Assembly: GCF_018687715.1 (NCBI RefSeq)
Contig: NC_056753.1
Span: forward strand, 13,026,501-13,090,500
DNA from: Carya illinoinensis
Taxonomy: Eukaryota > Streptophyta > Magnoliopsida > Fagales > Juglandaceae
Length of the DNA: 64,000 bases
Direction: 5' to 3'
Position numbers and translations under genes: made by a program. Numbering within the stretch: the stretch's first letter is position 1; each line of letters starts with the position of its first letter. The notes beneath the pieces are model-generated. The model saw only the letters and a program-made list of their open reading frames with translations. It ran no database searches and had not been told where the DNA came from. This document shows positions 42,803 to 54,379 of the stretch, in pieces.

Positions 42803-43355
42803 AGTAGATTTTGTGTTGGTATTGAATACGATTGAATTTGAGACTATATGATCCGTAGACTTTTGGGAATGGATTCTTAGCAGGTTTAAGGTCATTCTCG
42901 GTACCAAACTTCAAGCAATGGCTAGTTGCTGATTTAAGGATATTAGTTGAGTAGATTCAGGAATGATTCTTGTTGAGTTGAGGATATAAGTCTAGATGAT
43001 GGAAGTGTGGTAATGGATCACTTGTACGTTTGAATGATTTTTGGTGTTGGCTAAGAGTGCATGAGATCGATGAGTAGTAATGGTAAGTGTGTATGGATTT
43101 CGGGGAGTGCTGGTCCTAGTCTCATCTATTTTTGGCTTGGTAGGAGTTGAGGAGGAATCTGTGTGATAATATTAAATTCAAGAGATTTTGGCTTTGAGTT
43201 GTTTGGTAAGTTGAACGAAATGTGCAGTCGAAGCGGGTTACCCATTGGGATGATGGTTTGAAACAACTGTTGTGTTTATCTTGAGAATTAATTGCGACTT
43301 GAAGTCATAGGAATTTAAATTTGTGAGGCTATACTTTTCTTTGGAGATCAAGTAT
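42803..43355 (+). other. Interior of gypsy element B, after the solo LTR
   Basis: Non-coding, same character as 38065-39025. Ends where the Athila-like LTR begins. Confidence 0.4.
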
Positions 43356-44554
43356 TGACTCACTCAAAAATGAGTAGCACTAAAGCTATCCCAAGTGCAG
43401 GAGGATGTCGTGTAATAATTAGGAATAAATTCCTAGATCGTCTCCTCAGGAAAAGTTACTTAAAAATCAAACTCGTTGAAAAGGGTGAAAAAACTTCACA
43501 AAGAGAAAATAAAATGATGGTATGTGTAATGGATGGAAAAGGGTACTAGTCATGGACTAGATTCATGTTTTTAGATTTTGATTGTCGGATTGGAATGTAA
43601 AGGACTAATAGATTAAACTCAGAAATTAATAAAACTAAATTAAGAATTAAACTAAATTAGGAAGTAATTGACAAAACATGCACTAAAAATTGAAAATCCC
43701 CAAAATCAATGTTCTAGGGTTCATCATTGTATTCAAATCACAAATTCTCAAATTAAATCGCCGTAATTGTAATCACTATTAAAATAAAAGCTTAGCGAAA
43801 CGATAAAAATAAATAACATGAATTAAATGAATAACAAATAAATTACTCAAACATCTAAATCAAAATTCTCCAAAATAATTCAGAAACTTAAAACTGAAAT
43901 GAAATAGCAAGTAGGGAATTGAAAAGATCAAGCCAATTGAATGGAGATGAAGATTTGAAGCGGTGGAGGAGACTGAGCTGCAGTGGCAATTAGACCCCTC
44001 AAGGAGTTCTTCAATCTGCTGCAGTGTGAGTGAATGATCCAGTGGAAATTGTGTAGCTGCGTGAATGATCGATTGTATGAATCCTCCTCTCTGAATCTGA
44101 ACGAAAATCAAAGGAAAAATAAATTCTAAGTGTTTCTCTAATCAAAACAGAGTTTTCCAGGTCAACCATAAGATGTAAAAAATCATATATATACTCTGAC
44201 GGTGGAATAAATCCTAATTTGTAAAATACGATATTCGCTCGAGCGGAGTGTCAAGCGAATATCGAGCATTCGACTCTGCCTAAATTCGCTCGAGAGGAGG
44301 GTCAAGCGAATATCGAGCGTTTGAATCTGCCTGAATTCGCTCGAGCGGCCAAAAGCCACCGCTCGAGCGATATGTACCATAATCCATAGTAATCAATAGT
44401 TGATAAAATTAAAGCAGAAATTCATGCTTTTATTCAATTAAAATTACAACTTTGATTTATTCATTTTTCCATATAAAACTAATGATAAAGTAATGAAAGA
44501 ATTAATATATATTGGTTCCAAAAGCATTAAAAATGCAATAATTCAGCTTAATCA
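43356..44554 (-). repeat. 3' LTR of Athila-like gypsy element
   Basis: Minus strand starts TGATTAAGCTGAATTATT at 44554, next to a polypurine tract. The low-coordinate end is placed at TGACTCACTC (43356) by the TG rule, or possibly 43371; no duplication can be checked because the 5' LTR is missing. Contains the TCGAGCG module (44229-44370) and AAGTGCA..TCGTCTCCTCAGG (43393-43450), shared with the solo LTR 39031-40346. Confidence 0.7.
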
Positions 44555-45005
44555 CACCCCCAACTAGCATTTTGCTAATCCTTAAGCAAAATAGTGAAAA
44601 TTAATTGAGATGAATATTGCATAAAGATTGAAATTCAAACAAAAACAATCAAACACAATTCTGAATTCTCACAAAAGTGACACGTTACTACTCAACCCTC
44701 AAGGGTTATACCCACCAAGACTATCTCAACAATCTTTCACATAGAATTAAGGCAAATGTCTCAGAACTCAAATGTGTGTGTGGAGCTAGACCGGTTGTGT
44801 GTTCCTCATTACTAGCCATGATTTGCCATAGGATTTTTCAACATTAAGATTAATCATTGCTGATTCTAACTACCTCAAAACCCAAGGGACTAGCAGTTTT
44901 CACGCCAGCTCTGTTTTTAAAGGTTGGACACTCAACCCCCAAGGTTTTGGGTAACTGTTTCTAGCCCTTTTTACTTAGGAAAGTTCACTAAGTCGCCTTT
45001 ATTCA

Positions 45006-45047
<42 letters not shown>

Positions 45048-45645
45048 CTCTTTTTTTTTTTTTTCTTTTCTTCTTTCTTTTCATTCTCATCTTTTCAAAT
45101 CCTTTTCCTTTTTTTTTTTCTTTTTCTTTTTGGCATGGCTCGGTAGTCCTGCAGTTTACTTCTCCAGTGTTAAATCAATGAATGGTAAATAAGGAACTCT
45201 ACAAGCGTAAGCATGTGCAAAATTTCCTTCAAAATTTGCCTTTCGTTCTACAAAAATTTTATCAAGTTTCATCTCAATAAGCATAACATCCCAGTGTTTC
45301 AAGCCACATATCAACAAAATATGATGCATCAAAAATCATGCTCTATGTTTAAGCTTGAAAATAAATCTTCACAAATGATCCCTCTCAACTACTCCACCAA
45401 GATGCTCAAATTTCACAAATCTTATTTTTTTATTTTTTTTATTTTTTTATTTTATATTTTTTTACTATGCACACATGCTACCCCCAACTAGTGAGAGACA
45501 TAGTCCTCAATGAGTCGAACGAAAGAAAACAAAGTGCACAGAAAAAAACAAGCAAAACAAACAAATAACATGAAATATAAAATCAAAGCAAAAGAACAAA
45601 TAAAAACAAAGCAAGTAAAGAAAACTGTAAAGAAGGAGAAGCAAA
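44555..45645 (-). other. 3' untranslated interior of Athila-like element
   Basis: Polypurine tract on the minus strand: GTTGGGGGTG at 44555-44564. No env-like frame seen. Contains a (CT)n tract at 45009-45043, T-rich runs, and a second CACCCCCAACTAG-like phrase at 45480-45490. Confidence 0.65.
45009..45043. repeat. (CT)n microsatellite
   Basis: About 17 CT units followed by T-rich sequence. Confidence 0.9.
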
Positions 45646-47691
45646 TCAAAACACTTCCTTGGGGTCTTGCACAAGCAAGATCTCTTCATGTGGGTCAAAG
45701 ACCTTCAGAAATGACTTTAGACGTTGTCCGTTGACAGTGAAGTTATTACCATTTTTCGGATTGACAATGTCTACCACACCATGAGGATGAACGGTCTTTA
45801 CAATGTACGGCCCACTCCAGCGGGATTTCAACTTTCCAGGAAAAATATGCAAACGAGAATTGTAAAGGAGGACTTCCTGGCCAAGTGTGAATTGCTTTGG
45901 ATGAATTTTCTGATCATGCAGAATTTTCATGCGTTCCTTTGCAAGCTGAGCGTTGTCATAAGCATTCCGATGAGCTTCATCCAATTCATTGATCTGCAAT
46001 TTTCTCAACCCTGAAGCTTCATCAAGTGACATGTTAACATGTTTTATGGCCCAAAGAGCTCGATGCTGAATATCAACAGGTAAATGACAAGCTTTACCAT
46101 AAACTAATCGATAAGGAGACATCCCTAGATTTGTTTTAAAAGTTGTCCTATAAGCCCACAAAGCATCAAGAAGTTTAACCGACCAATCTTTCTTATTAGG
46201 CTTGATGGTTTTCTCTAAAATAATTTTTATCTCTCTGTTTGCCAATTCAGCTTGCCCATTTGTTTGAGGGTGATAAGGGGTAGAAACTCTGTGTGTGATA
46301 CCATATTTCTTCACAAGTGTAGAAAATGGTTTATTACAAAAATGAGAACCCCCATCACTTATAATAACTTTTGGCATGCCAAAACAAGCAAACAAATATT
46401 GCAAAAATTTCAGGACAACATGATGGTCATTTGTTTTGCAAGCAATGGCCTCCACCCATTTTGAAACATAATCCACAGCCAATAGAATATATGTGTTTTC
46501 AAAAGAAACTGGAAAAGGTCCCATGAAGTCTATTCCCCAACAATCAAAAATTTCTAAAGTAAGAATAGGGGAAAGAGGCATCATGTCTCTTTTGCTAATG
46601 GATCCCAATTTTTGACAAGGCTCACAAGCCTTGTAAAAATTATAAGCATCTTGAAACATGGAAGGCCAGTAAAAACCGCTTTGCAAAATTTTTGAAACTG
46701 TTTTCTTTGCTGAAAAATGACCACCACATGCACCCATATGACAAAATCTCAAAACCGAAGAAAACTCATCATCAGGAATGCATCTTCGAATCAATTGGTC
46801 CGAACAATATTTAAAAAGATATGGATCATCAAAATAAAAGTGTCGTACCTCAGAGAGAAACCGACGCTTATCTTGGGTGGACCATTCAAAAGGCATTCGC
46901 TCAGTCACCAGATAATTGACTATGTCAGCATACCAGGGAGCTCTATCAACCACAAATAGCTGCTCATCCGGGAAACTATCATCAAGAGGAAGGCTGACGT
47001 TTGAAGAATGAGATGATGACAATCTAGAGAGGTGGTCAGTTACCACGTTTTCAACTCCTTTCTTATCCTTAATGTTGATGTTGAACTCTTGAAGTAATAG
47101 AATCCAGCGAATCAAGCGTGGTTTTGCATCTTTCTTAGCCAATAAATATTTAAGAGCAGAGTGGTCAGTGAAAATAGTAACAGGAGAACCAAGAATATAA
47201 GTCCGAAATTTATCAAGTGCAAAAACCACTGCAAGCAATTCCTTTTCAGTAGTGGTATAATTTTTCTGGGCATCATTCAAGGTTCTACTAGTATAATAAA
47301 TCACAAATGGCCTATTATCCACCCGTTGCCCCAAAACAGCTCCTAAGGCATAATCACTAGCATCTGTCATAATCTCAAAGGGAAGGTCCCACTGCGGAGG
47401 TTGCACAATAGGGGCAGTGGTAAGCGATTTTTTCAGGATATCAAAAGCTTTTTGGCACTCATCAGTCCAAAAAAATTCAATATCATTTTGTAAAAGAGTG
47501 CACAAAGGTTTTGCAATAGAACTAAACCCTTGAATAAACCGCCTATAAAAGCCAGCATGACCAAAAAAAGAACGAATATCCTTAACTGTCCTAGGGATAG
47601 GAAGTTTAGATATTAATTCAATTTTTGCCTTGTCAACCTTTATACCCTCAGAAGAAACAATATGCCCCAATACAATGCCCTGAGTAACCAT
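45646..47691 (-). pseudogene. Athila-like gypsy pol: RT C-terminus, RNase H, integrase
   Basis: 681 open codons on the minus strand. RT end: [20 protein letters not shown]. RNase [55 protein letters not shown]. Integrase zinc: [22 protein letters not shown]. Core: [16 protein letters not shown] (D), [11 protein letters not shown] (D), [15 protein letters not shown] (E). No chromodomain, as in Athila/Tat. It is cut from the upstream RT by a TAG near 47720 at a position expected to be sense. Confidence 0.92.
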
Positions 47692-48437
47692 AAATTGACA
47701 TTTCTCCCAATTAAGTAAAAGATTTTTTTCCTCACATCTCTAGAGAATACGTGCCAAATTATGCAAACAACTCTCAAAGGATTTTCCAAAAACAGAGAAA
47801 TCATCCATGAATATTTCACAAATATCATCAATCATGTCAGAAAAAATACTCATCATGCATCTCTTAAAAGTAGCTGGAGCATTACACAAACCAAAAGGCA
47901 TTCTAGTAAAAGCAAAAGTGCCAAAAGGACAGGTGAAAGTGGTTTTCTCCTGATCCTCAGGCGCTACAGCAATTTGATAATAACCAGAGTAGCCATTTAA
48001 GAAACAATAATATGCATTACCAGCTACTCTTTCCAAAATTTGATCCAAGAATGGTAAAGGAAAATGATCCTTCCTACGGGCTGAATTAAGTTTTCTATAA
48101 TCAATGCAGATTCTCCAGCCAGTAACCATTCTAGTTGGAATCAACTCATTTTTATCATTTTTTTGACAGTCAAACCAGATTGTTTTGGTACCACTTGAGT
48201 TGGACTTACCCACTTACTGTCTGAGATAGGGTAAATGATACCTACTGCGAGTAGCTTAAGCACTTCCTCTTTCACAACTTCCTTCATGGTAGGATTGAGC
48301 CTACGTTGAGCATCACGAACCGGTCTAGCATCATCTTCAAGATGGATTCTGTGGGTACATACAGTGGCATCAATGCCTTTGATGTCGGCTATTGTCCAAC
48401 CAATTGTGCCTCGATGCTTCCTTAATACTTCAATCAA
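47692..48437 (-). pseudogene. Athila-like gypsy pol: RT N-terminal half
   Basis: RT from TIADIKGIDATVCTHRIHLE (48437 down) to YRKLNSARRKDHFPLPFLDQ, PFGTFAFTRMPFGLCNAPAT and the active-site-like IFMDDFSVFG. A frameshift lies near 48160-48170 (after LTVKK) and a TAG near 47720 (RIL* then [13 protein letters not shown]). The YMDD-type box reads FMDD. Confidence 0.9.
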
Positions 48438-49765
48438 CTAGGCTTCATCCTTCTGATTTAGCTTTGAGGAAATCACCACCGGAAAAGTGCATTCTTCAGG
48501 ACCAAGAAACACATACTTTAAATCTTGAGGAAGTGGTTTCAGCTCCAACTGGGGAACTTCTTCCTCTGAAGATTTAAGCATGTCTGGTGGTGGTAGAACT
48601 TCAAACTGGGGTTTCCATCTTGCTCCCACAAATTGTACTTCAAGTGGTAAAGAAGAATCTGCAAAACAATCAAAAAAATCAAAGTCATCTTCATTGATAT
48701 GATCAATTTTCTCATCAAGTAAAAATTCAGGTGTCTGAAAAATATAATCATCATCAGATAAGGGAGAAGTTGAGCAAATAAAATCTGTTGGTGTCAAACT
48801 CTCCACAGCATTCAAATCACTTGTGTCATCAAAATGTGCTGGCATCTTGCAAGCATTGAAAACGTTCAACTCAAGTGCCATGTTTCCAAAGGTAAGCTTC
48901 AAAACTCCACTTCTGCAATTGATCAATGCATTTGATGTAGCTAGAAATGGTTTTCCTAGGATGACAGGAGCTTGGTAAATAGTGGAGACCGGCTGCTGCA
49001 TGTTAAGAACCACAAAATCCACTAGGTAGTAGAATTTGTCCACCTGGACCAACACGTCCTCTACAATATCCCTCGGTACCTTAACTGATCTGTCAGCCAA
49101 CTGTAGCATGATGGAGGTCTTTTTCAGCTCACTCAATCCCAACTGCTCATATACTGAGAACGGTAGCAAGTTCACACTACTCCCCAAATCAAGTAAAGCT
49201 CTCCCAATGTGTGATTCACCAATCATAATGGAAATGTTGGGAGAGCCGGGATCTCCAAACTTCTGAGGAGTCTCGCTCAATATCAATGCACTAACTTGCT
49301 CCGTTAGGAAAGCTTTCTTCTTCACATTCAGCTTCTTCTTCACTGTGCACAAGTCCTTCAAAAATTTTGCATATGAAGGCACTTGTTGTATGGCATCCAA
49401 GAGTGGAATATTGATCTTCACTTGCTTAAAAATCTCTTGAATCTCCGTGTGATACTTGTTCTTTTGGCCAACTGCCAATCTCTGAGAATAGGGAACCACA
49501 GGTTGGTATCCCTTACTAGTCTCAACATTTGCACTCACAGGCTTCTTCAGCTCTGGTCTCACTACCTCTGATTCTTTCTCAACTTTATCAGTCTCTGTTA
49601 CATCTTCAGGTGTAGGAGCAACTACCTGTGTGTCTATAGGCATCTCTGGTTGGGGGACTTCCTTCCCATTTCTCAAAGTAAGAACTGCCTTCGCTGTCTC
49701 AATAACATCCCCTGAGACATTATGTACTTGCTGTTGTTGCTGCCTGTATACTTGAGGATTAGGAG
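48438..49765 (-). pseudogene. Athila-like gypsy gag end and protease
   Basis: Open frame on the minus strand with the conserved pre-protease block NIPLLDAIQQVPSYAKFLKD, protease core ALLDLGSSVNLLPFSVYEQL and PVILGKPFLATSNALI. The usual Athila form is LDLGAS(I/V)N. A TAG at its end (DEA* then LIEVLRKH) separates it from RT. The 5' end is lost: at about 49770 it joins an RT fragment of another gypsy family. Confidence 0.88.
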
Positions 49766-50579
49766 TTCTCGACAATCAATGCACATTCTGAGAGTACCAT
49801 CTTTCTTCTTAACAAACAGCACTGGTGCACCCCACGACGAGGTACTTGGTTGAATAAACCCCTTATCTACCAATTCTTGCAACTGAACCTTCAACTCTTT
49901 TAATTCAGTTGGTGCCATACGGTAAGGGGCTTTATGTACAGGAGCCGCTCCAGGTTCCAAGTCAATAACAAACTCCAACTCACGAACAGGGGGTAACCCA
50001 GGCAAATCATCCACAAACACGTCAGGAAATTCTTCCACAACTGGGATATCTACTAAAGACTTCTTCTCGGACGGCGTAGACACCATTTGGACTAAGAAGG
50101 CATCTGCTCCACAAGCAATCTCTCTTTTCGCTTGAATTGCCGATATGACTACCGGCCTTTCCTTTAGTTTACTTCCTGCAAATTCCAAATAATCACCATC
50201 CGGGAGTTGAAAGCTAATTACTCGACTTCTACAATTAATACTCGCAGAATATTGATATAGCCAATCCATCCCAAGGATAATATCAAAATCCTAGAAGCTT
50301 GAATACAACCAAATCTGCATCAAGAAACCTTCCACCAAAATTCAAAGGACAGCCCAATGCAACTTTGGAGCACCACACCACTTCACCATTTGGGAGAGTC
50401 ACTACTAATGATTTTGGCAAGGGTCCCATAACCAAATTACATATCCGTGCGAAAGTAGAAGATACAAACGACTGAGATGCACCCGAATCAAACAAAGTGC
50501 AAGCATAAAATTCATACAAATGGACTTTTCCTGAACCAATCACATTTACCAATGAAATCCAAAACAAAGAAGAAACCAA
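49766..50579 (-). pseudogene. Gypsy C protease and start of RT, truncated
   Basis: Minus strand, same element as the gag at 50605-51687. Protease: ACTLFDSGASQSFVSSTFAR in 50579-50283. A frameshift follows near 50275, then [76 protein letters not shown] stops abruptly at about 49770 and runs into the Athila-like sequence. The rest of RT, RNase H and integrase are missing. Confidence 0.9.
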
Positions 50580-50604
50580 ATCACACTAAATATCAAATCC
50601 AAAA

Positions 50605-51687
50605 TTAAATTAGATCCATACCTGTAATCACTCCAGCATCGTGGGTCGCTGTTGCCTCATTATCAACCTCTCCAAGTGTAACAGCATATACCCGAGCCTG
50701 CACTACTTGCCTCTGATTAGTTCTTCCACCACGTCGACCTCCACGGCTTCCTGGAACTGGACTAGGACACTCACGAGCAAAGTGTCCTTGCTGGCCACAA
50801 GCAGCCTCGAGAGTGCGTATGGGAGAAGCGGTACAGTTTTTGCGGAAAGGTGTACTTCCGCAAACTGGTACCCGTCCTCCCATACGCACTCTCGAGGCTG
50901 CTTGTGGTCGAGTCCCAGTCCGTTGAACAAACTTCTGAGGCGAACCAGAACTACTTCCTTCGCCAGCAAAACTCCGCCTCTTTTGTCCTGGAGGGGAGCC
51001 CACGCTCAAATTAATCTCTCGCTCTGCAAGAGTGGCCAAATCAACTAAATCCTGAAAAGTTGTAATCCGGTGGCAGACTAACATTCTGCATATATCAGGT
51101 CGCAGACCATCCTGGAAACGCTCGGCCTGCATCTCCTCCGTGGCGATGAGATGAGTAGCAAATTGCCCAAGCTCTATAAATATCCGGGCGTACTGTTCCA
51201 CGGTCATACTTCCTTGGACCAAGCTTGTAAATTCTTTTCCTTTTTGCCGCCTCACAGAAGCTGGAAAGAAACGATCATTAAATTCTTTCTTGAAGTGCTG
51301 CCAGGCCACAGCGGCAAAAGACCCCAATTCGGACTCTAACATTTCTCTTTTTGTCTCCCACCATTCAGAAGCAGTACCTTGTAATAAATAACTGGCATAA
51401 AGCACTTGTTGCGCCTCGGTGCAACCACAGACTTCAAATGTCTTTTCTAAATCCCTAATCCACTTTCCAGCCCGAAGTGGATCATCTTCTCCCGTGAAAG
51501 ATGGGGTTCTATGTGCTAGAAAGCACTCATAGGTGCATCCAGCTTGCACCGCTCTAGTAGGCTCTCCTTGTTGTGGCCTAAAATTTTGCTGCAGAAATTC
51601 AGTCATTTGTCTTAACGCTTGAGCTATGGCATCGTCTCTCGGCAAATCATCCCGAGGCTCTTGAGTAGGCCTTCTTGGTCTTACCAT
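50605..51687 (-). pseudogene. Gypsy C gag, zinc knuckle broken by a palindrome
   Basis: ATG at 51685-51687 (MVRPRRPTQEPRDDLPRDD). Retrotransposon gag core: PSFTGEDDPLRAGKWIRDLE, LQGTASEWWETKREML, FNDRFFPASVRRQKGKEF, MTVEQYARIFIELGQF. The knuckle reads EAACGQQGHFAREC, lacking its first Cys because a 113-bp palindrome (50795-50907) replaced the preceding sequence without shifting the frame. A longer upstream extension to 51759 is hydrophobic and probably not translated. Otherwise open. Confidence 0.88.
50795..50907. repeat. 113-bp palindrome in gypsy C gag
   Basis: Perfect 30-bp inverted arms at 50795-50824 and 50878-50907. Nearly complementary inner arms at 50831-50847 (GTACAGTTTTTGCGGAA) and 50856-50871 (TTCCGCAAACTGGTAC). 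Central loop of about 8 bases (50848-50855). Confidence 0.93.
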
Positions 51688-51954
51688 CTTCCTGACATAA
51701 CACAACCTTTGACCCCATTTAAATATCAGATAAAAAAAAAAACATAAAACCAAAACCAAATAACAAGAAAATAAAATATACTAGCATACAATAACATAAC
51801 TAAATAAATAAATTACAAACAAGCTAACTCAAATAAGTTCAAATTAAATAAAACAAATCAAATAACAACTTTAAATAAAATAAATTTCAAATCACCACTT
51901 TAAAAACTTTCTGGTAGTGCACCTACGGGACATGTGGTTTTACCGAGAGCCAAA
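51688..51954 (-). other. Gypsy C leader, A-rich
   Basis: Untranslated region between primer site and gag ATG. No gene. Confidence 0.6.
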
Positions 51955-51968
51955 CCACTCTGATACCA
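51955..51968 (-). promoter_or_regulatory. Primer-binding site of gypsy C
   Basis: Minus strand TGGTATCAGAGTGG, two bases after the LTR end. Confidence 0.88.
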
Positions 51969-51970
51969 CC

Positions 51971-54168
51971 TGTGACGCCCCCAACTCCCACGTACGGACA
52001 CGTGGAAATCGAAGCGTCGAGATGATGACAACATGTGGTCACACATCCTATCGCCAAGTGCCAAGTGTGTGTGTACTTGCAACAAGTGTACAATAAAATC
52101 ACGCAGCGGATAATAAAAGTTTTATAACTAAGTATCAGAATTTTTGTTTAATACAAACTCGTTTAAACCACACATAATAAAATATTACAAGTCTCAAATA
52201 TTGTTTCAAAACCAAAATACAAGGCATAAAAACTAGTAGAGATATTTTTGACATAAGTAACTCCAAATCAAAACTCTGGCGAAGCCGCCTCCTCGGGCTC
52301 AGCCTCCTCCTCCTCCTCAACATTTGCATCAAAATCTACAGTACCAAAATGGTGCCTCAGGTAAGTAATAATCCAAACGCCACAAGATAAAAATATATTA
52401 AACTCAACAATATGCATGAAAGGATGCCAAATTCACATATCCCATAAATCCACATTTTTTCCATGCACGCCAAAAATCTCATTTTGGCCCAAAACATATC
52501 CCTTAAAACTAGTCCTTGCCATTATTTCAGATAATGGCCCAAACCAAGGAAACCACCATTTTTCCAGAAAATGGATCACAATAACCTCAAACAAAACCTC
52601 ACCATTTTCCCAGAAAATGGCCCGTATCCAATATCCAAAACCCGTTCCAATTTATTGCATGCACATGATCTCCCCTAGGGATCATCCGCACACTCTGGCT
52701 CCTGTGCCACACCGCAGGTAATGACTACGCATGTGACACCTAAACGAGCGATACCTAGTCTCGCGCCCAGCACGTACCTGGACCAGGCCATCCTCTAGTC
52801 CCCGCCAGCCTAGGGACCACGAAGTTGACACGACAGTATTACCGTATCGTGCGATCCGATCGTCGCCCAGCGACAACCCAGGGGATGTCACTCAGTATTA
52901 TCCACTCCTGAGTGACCAGAGGAGCTCCACCGAGATAATACCCCATCTCGACTTGGGGTCGTGATACACACGCACCTGAAAATCTATTTACGCTGATAAA
53001 ACCAGTTTTTCTCAATTTAATACATACACATAAATGCACCATGCAATGCACACCTCAAGATACAATTTATCAAACAAAACTCAACATCAACAATAACCAA
53101 ACTACTCCGTCCTCAATCCATCCGACCCCCGACTCATCGGATTCAGTCCGGAATAACCAACCAATCAGTGAATTTATTGTAAAAGCAATAATATATTTAA
53201 ATCTAAAATAGAGTTTGAAAAATATTTACAGTGCTATATAATAATTTTTGAAGAATCAAGGAACTGCAAATGACGGAGAAAAAGCAACGTAACAGTGTAA
53301 AATATATTGTGGCCGTGGGTTGTAAAATACCCACTTTTGAATGGGGACGAACCAAGACTTAGGATTGATAGGGAATGACCTAGAGGTATTTATGAAGCTA
53401 GTGGAACTGAGAATGGGCCGTGGGTGGCGGAGGAAATGGTGGTGGAAGTAACAAAACGGCTGAAATGAAGATGAACTCGTGGGGGTTGCGCCGGCAACGG
53501 ATCAGAGCTGGAAATAGGTGGTTTAGGACGGCAAGAGGTCGGTGATGAAGTGATGAAGAGGTGGTGGCCGGAGGTGGAACGACGGCGGCGAAATGAGAGA
53601 AAAACCGTGCGGCTTGGAGGAGCTCGTGGCGGCTAACGGTGGCTCGGATGAAGGTGAAACTTGGTGGGGAGGTACGCCGGCCGAAGGGGAAGATTTCTGG
53701 GTGGGTGGTGTTGTACACGTCACTGGTGAGCGGCGGCAATGGGCGGAGCAACGAAAACAGCAAAAATGAAGGGAAAAAGAGAGACACACGCGGGAGAGGT
53801 TCGGAGGAGAAAGAAGAAGAAAAAGAAAGAAAAAGAGAAAGAAAAAGAAAAGAGAAAAAGAAAAAGAGAAAAAGAAATGATGGGGAAAAGAAATGAGGTC
53901 CAGTCCTCATCTCTGGAGTTCAGAAACTGATCCGACGAAAATAACTTTAAAAACTATAAAACGAATAAATAATTTAAACACCACATCAAGCTAAAATATA
54001 ATAAATAACTAGTAAAATCTAACAATATAATTTTAAATAAAAAAACAAACTAAAATAAATTACATAACAATTTAAACTCAAAACGATAATTTAAAATAAA
54101 AGAACTAATATTTTACTTAAATTAAAATACTCTTTCAATAAAAATATACGTAAAAATGGAATATCACA
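51971..54168 (-). repeat. 5' LTR of gypsy C (2,198 bp)
   Basis: Minus strand starts TGTGATATTCCATTTTTACG at 54168 and ends GGGGGCGTCACA at 51971. Inverted copy of the 28729-38048 and 40590-42797 LTRs, including the pyrimidine tract (here purines, 53800-53880). The flank at 54169 starts TAAGC; the partner flank is lost. Confidence 0.9.
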
Positions 54169-54169
54169 T

Positions 54170-54379
54170 AAGCTCAAGGAAGTCCTTGATATAGGACAAT
54201 GGATGGACTATGTAATTGCCTACTTAAGACAAGCTCGGGAGTACACAACCGAAGCCCAAAGGGCCAGTCAGACTTCGGGGCTTCTGCTAGAAGGACCTCT
54301 TGTTCCATTGGGAAATGGAGTCTTTTTTTTTTGCGTGAAGGAATGTGGCCAACTAGAAATTCTTCGATTTATAGCTTGA
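54170..54379 (+). pseudogene. Possible host-exon remnant, unidentified
   Basis: An open segment of 69 codons plus TGA immediately beside the gypsy C LTR: KLKEVLDIGQWMDYVIAYLR, then QAREYTTEAQRASQTSGLLL, ending LEILRFIA. Composition is protein-like and amphipathic. It starts at the LTR border, so a gene may have been cut by the insertion, or it may be an organellar or other non-host fragment. I do not recognise the family. The T-run at 54323-54332 could mean only the first part is coding. Confidence 0.3.

Noticed and set aside
43860..44111. 83-codon minus-strand ORF in the Athila-like LTR
   Set aside because: LTR sequence and no similarity to a known protein; not open in the homologous solo LTR as far as I can see.
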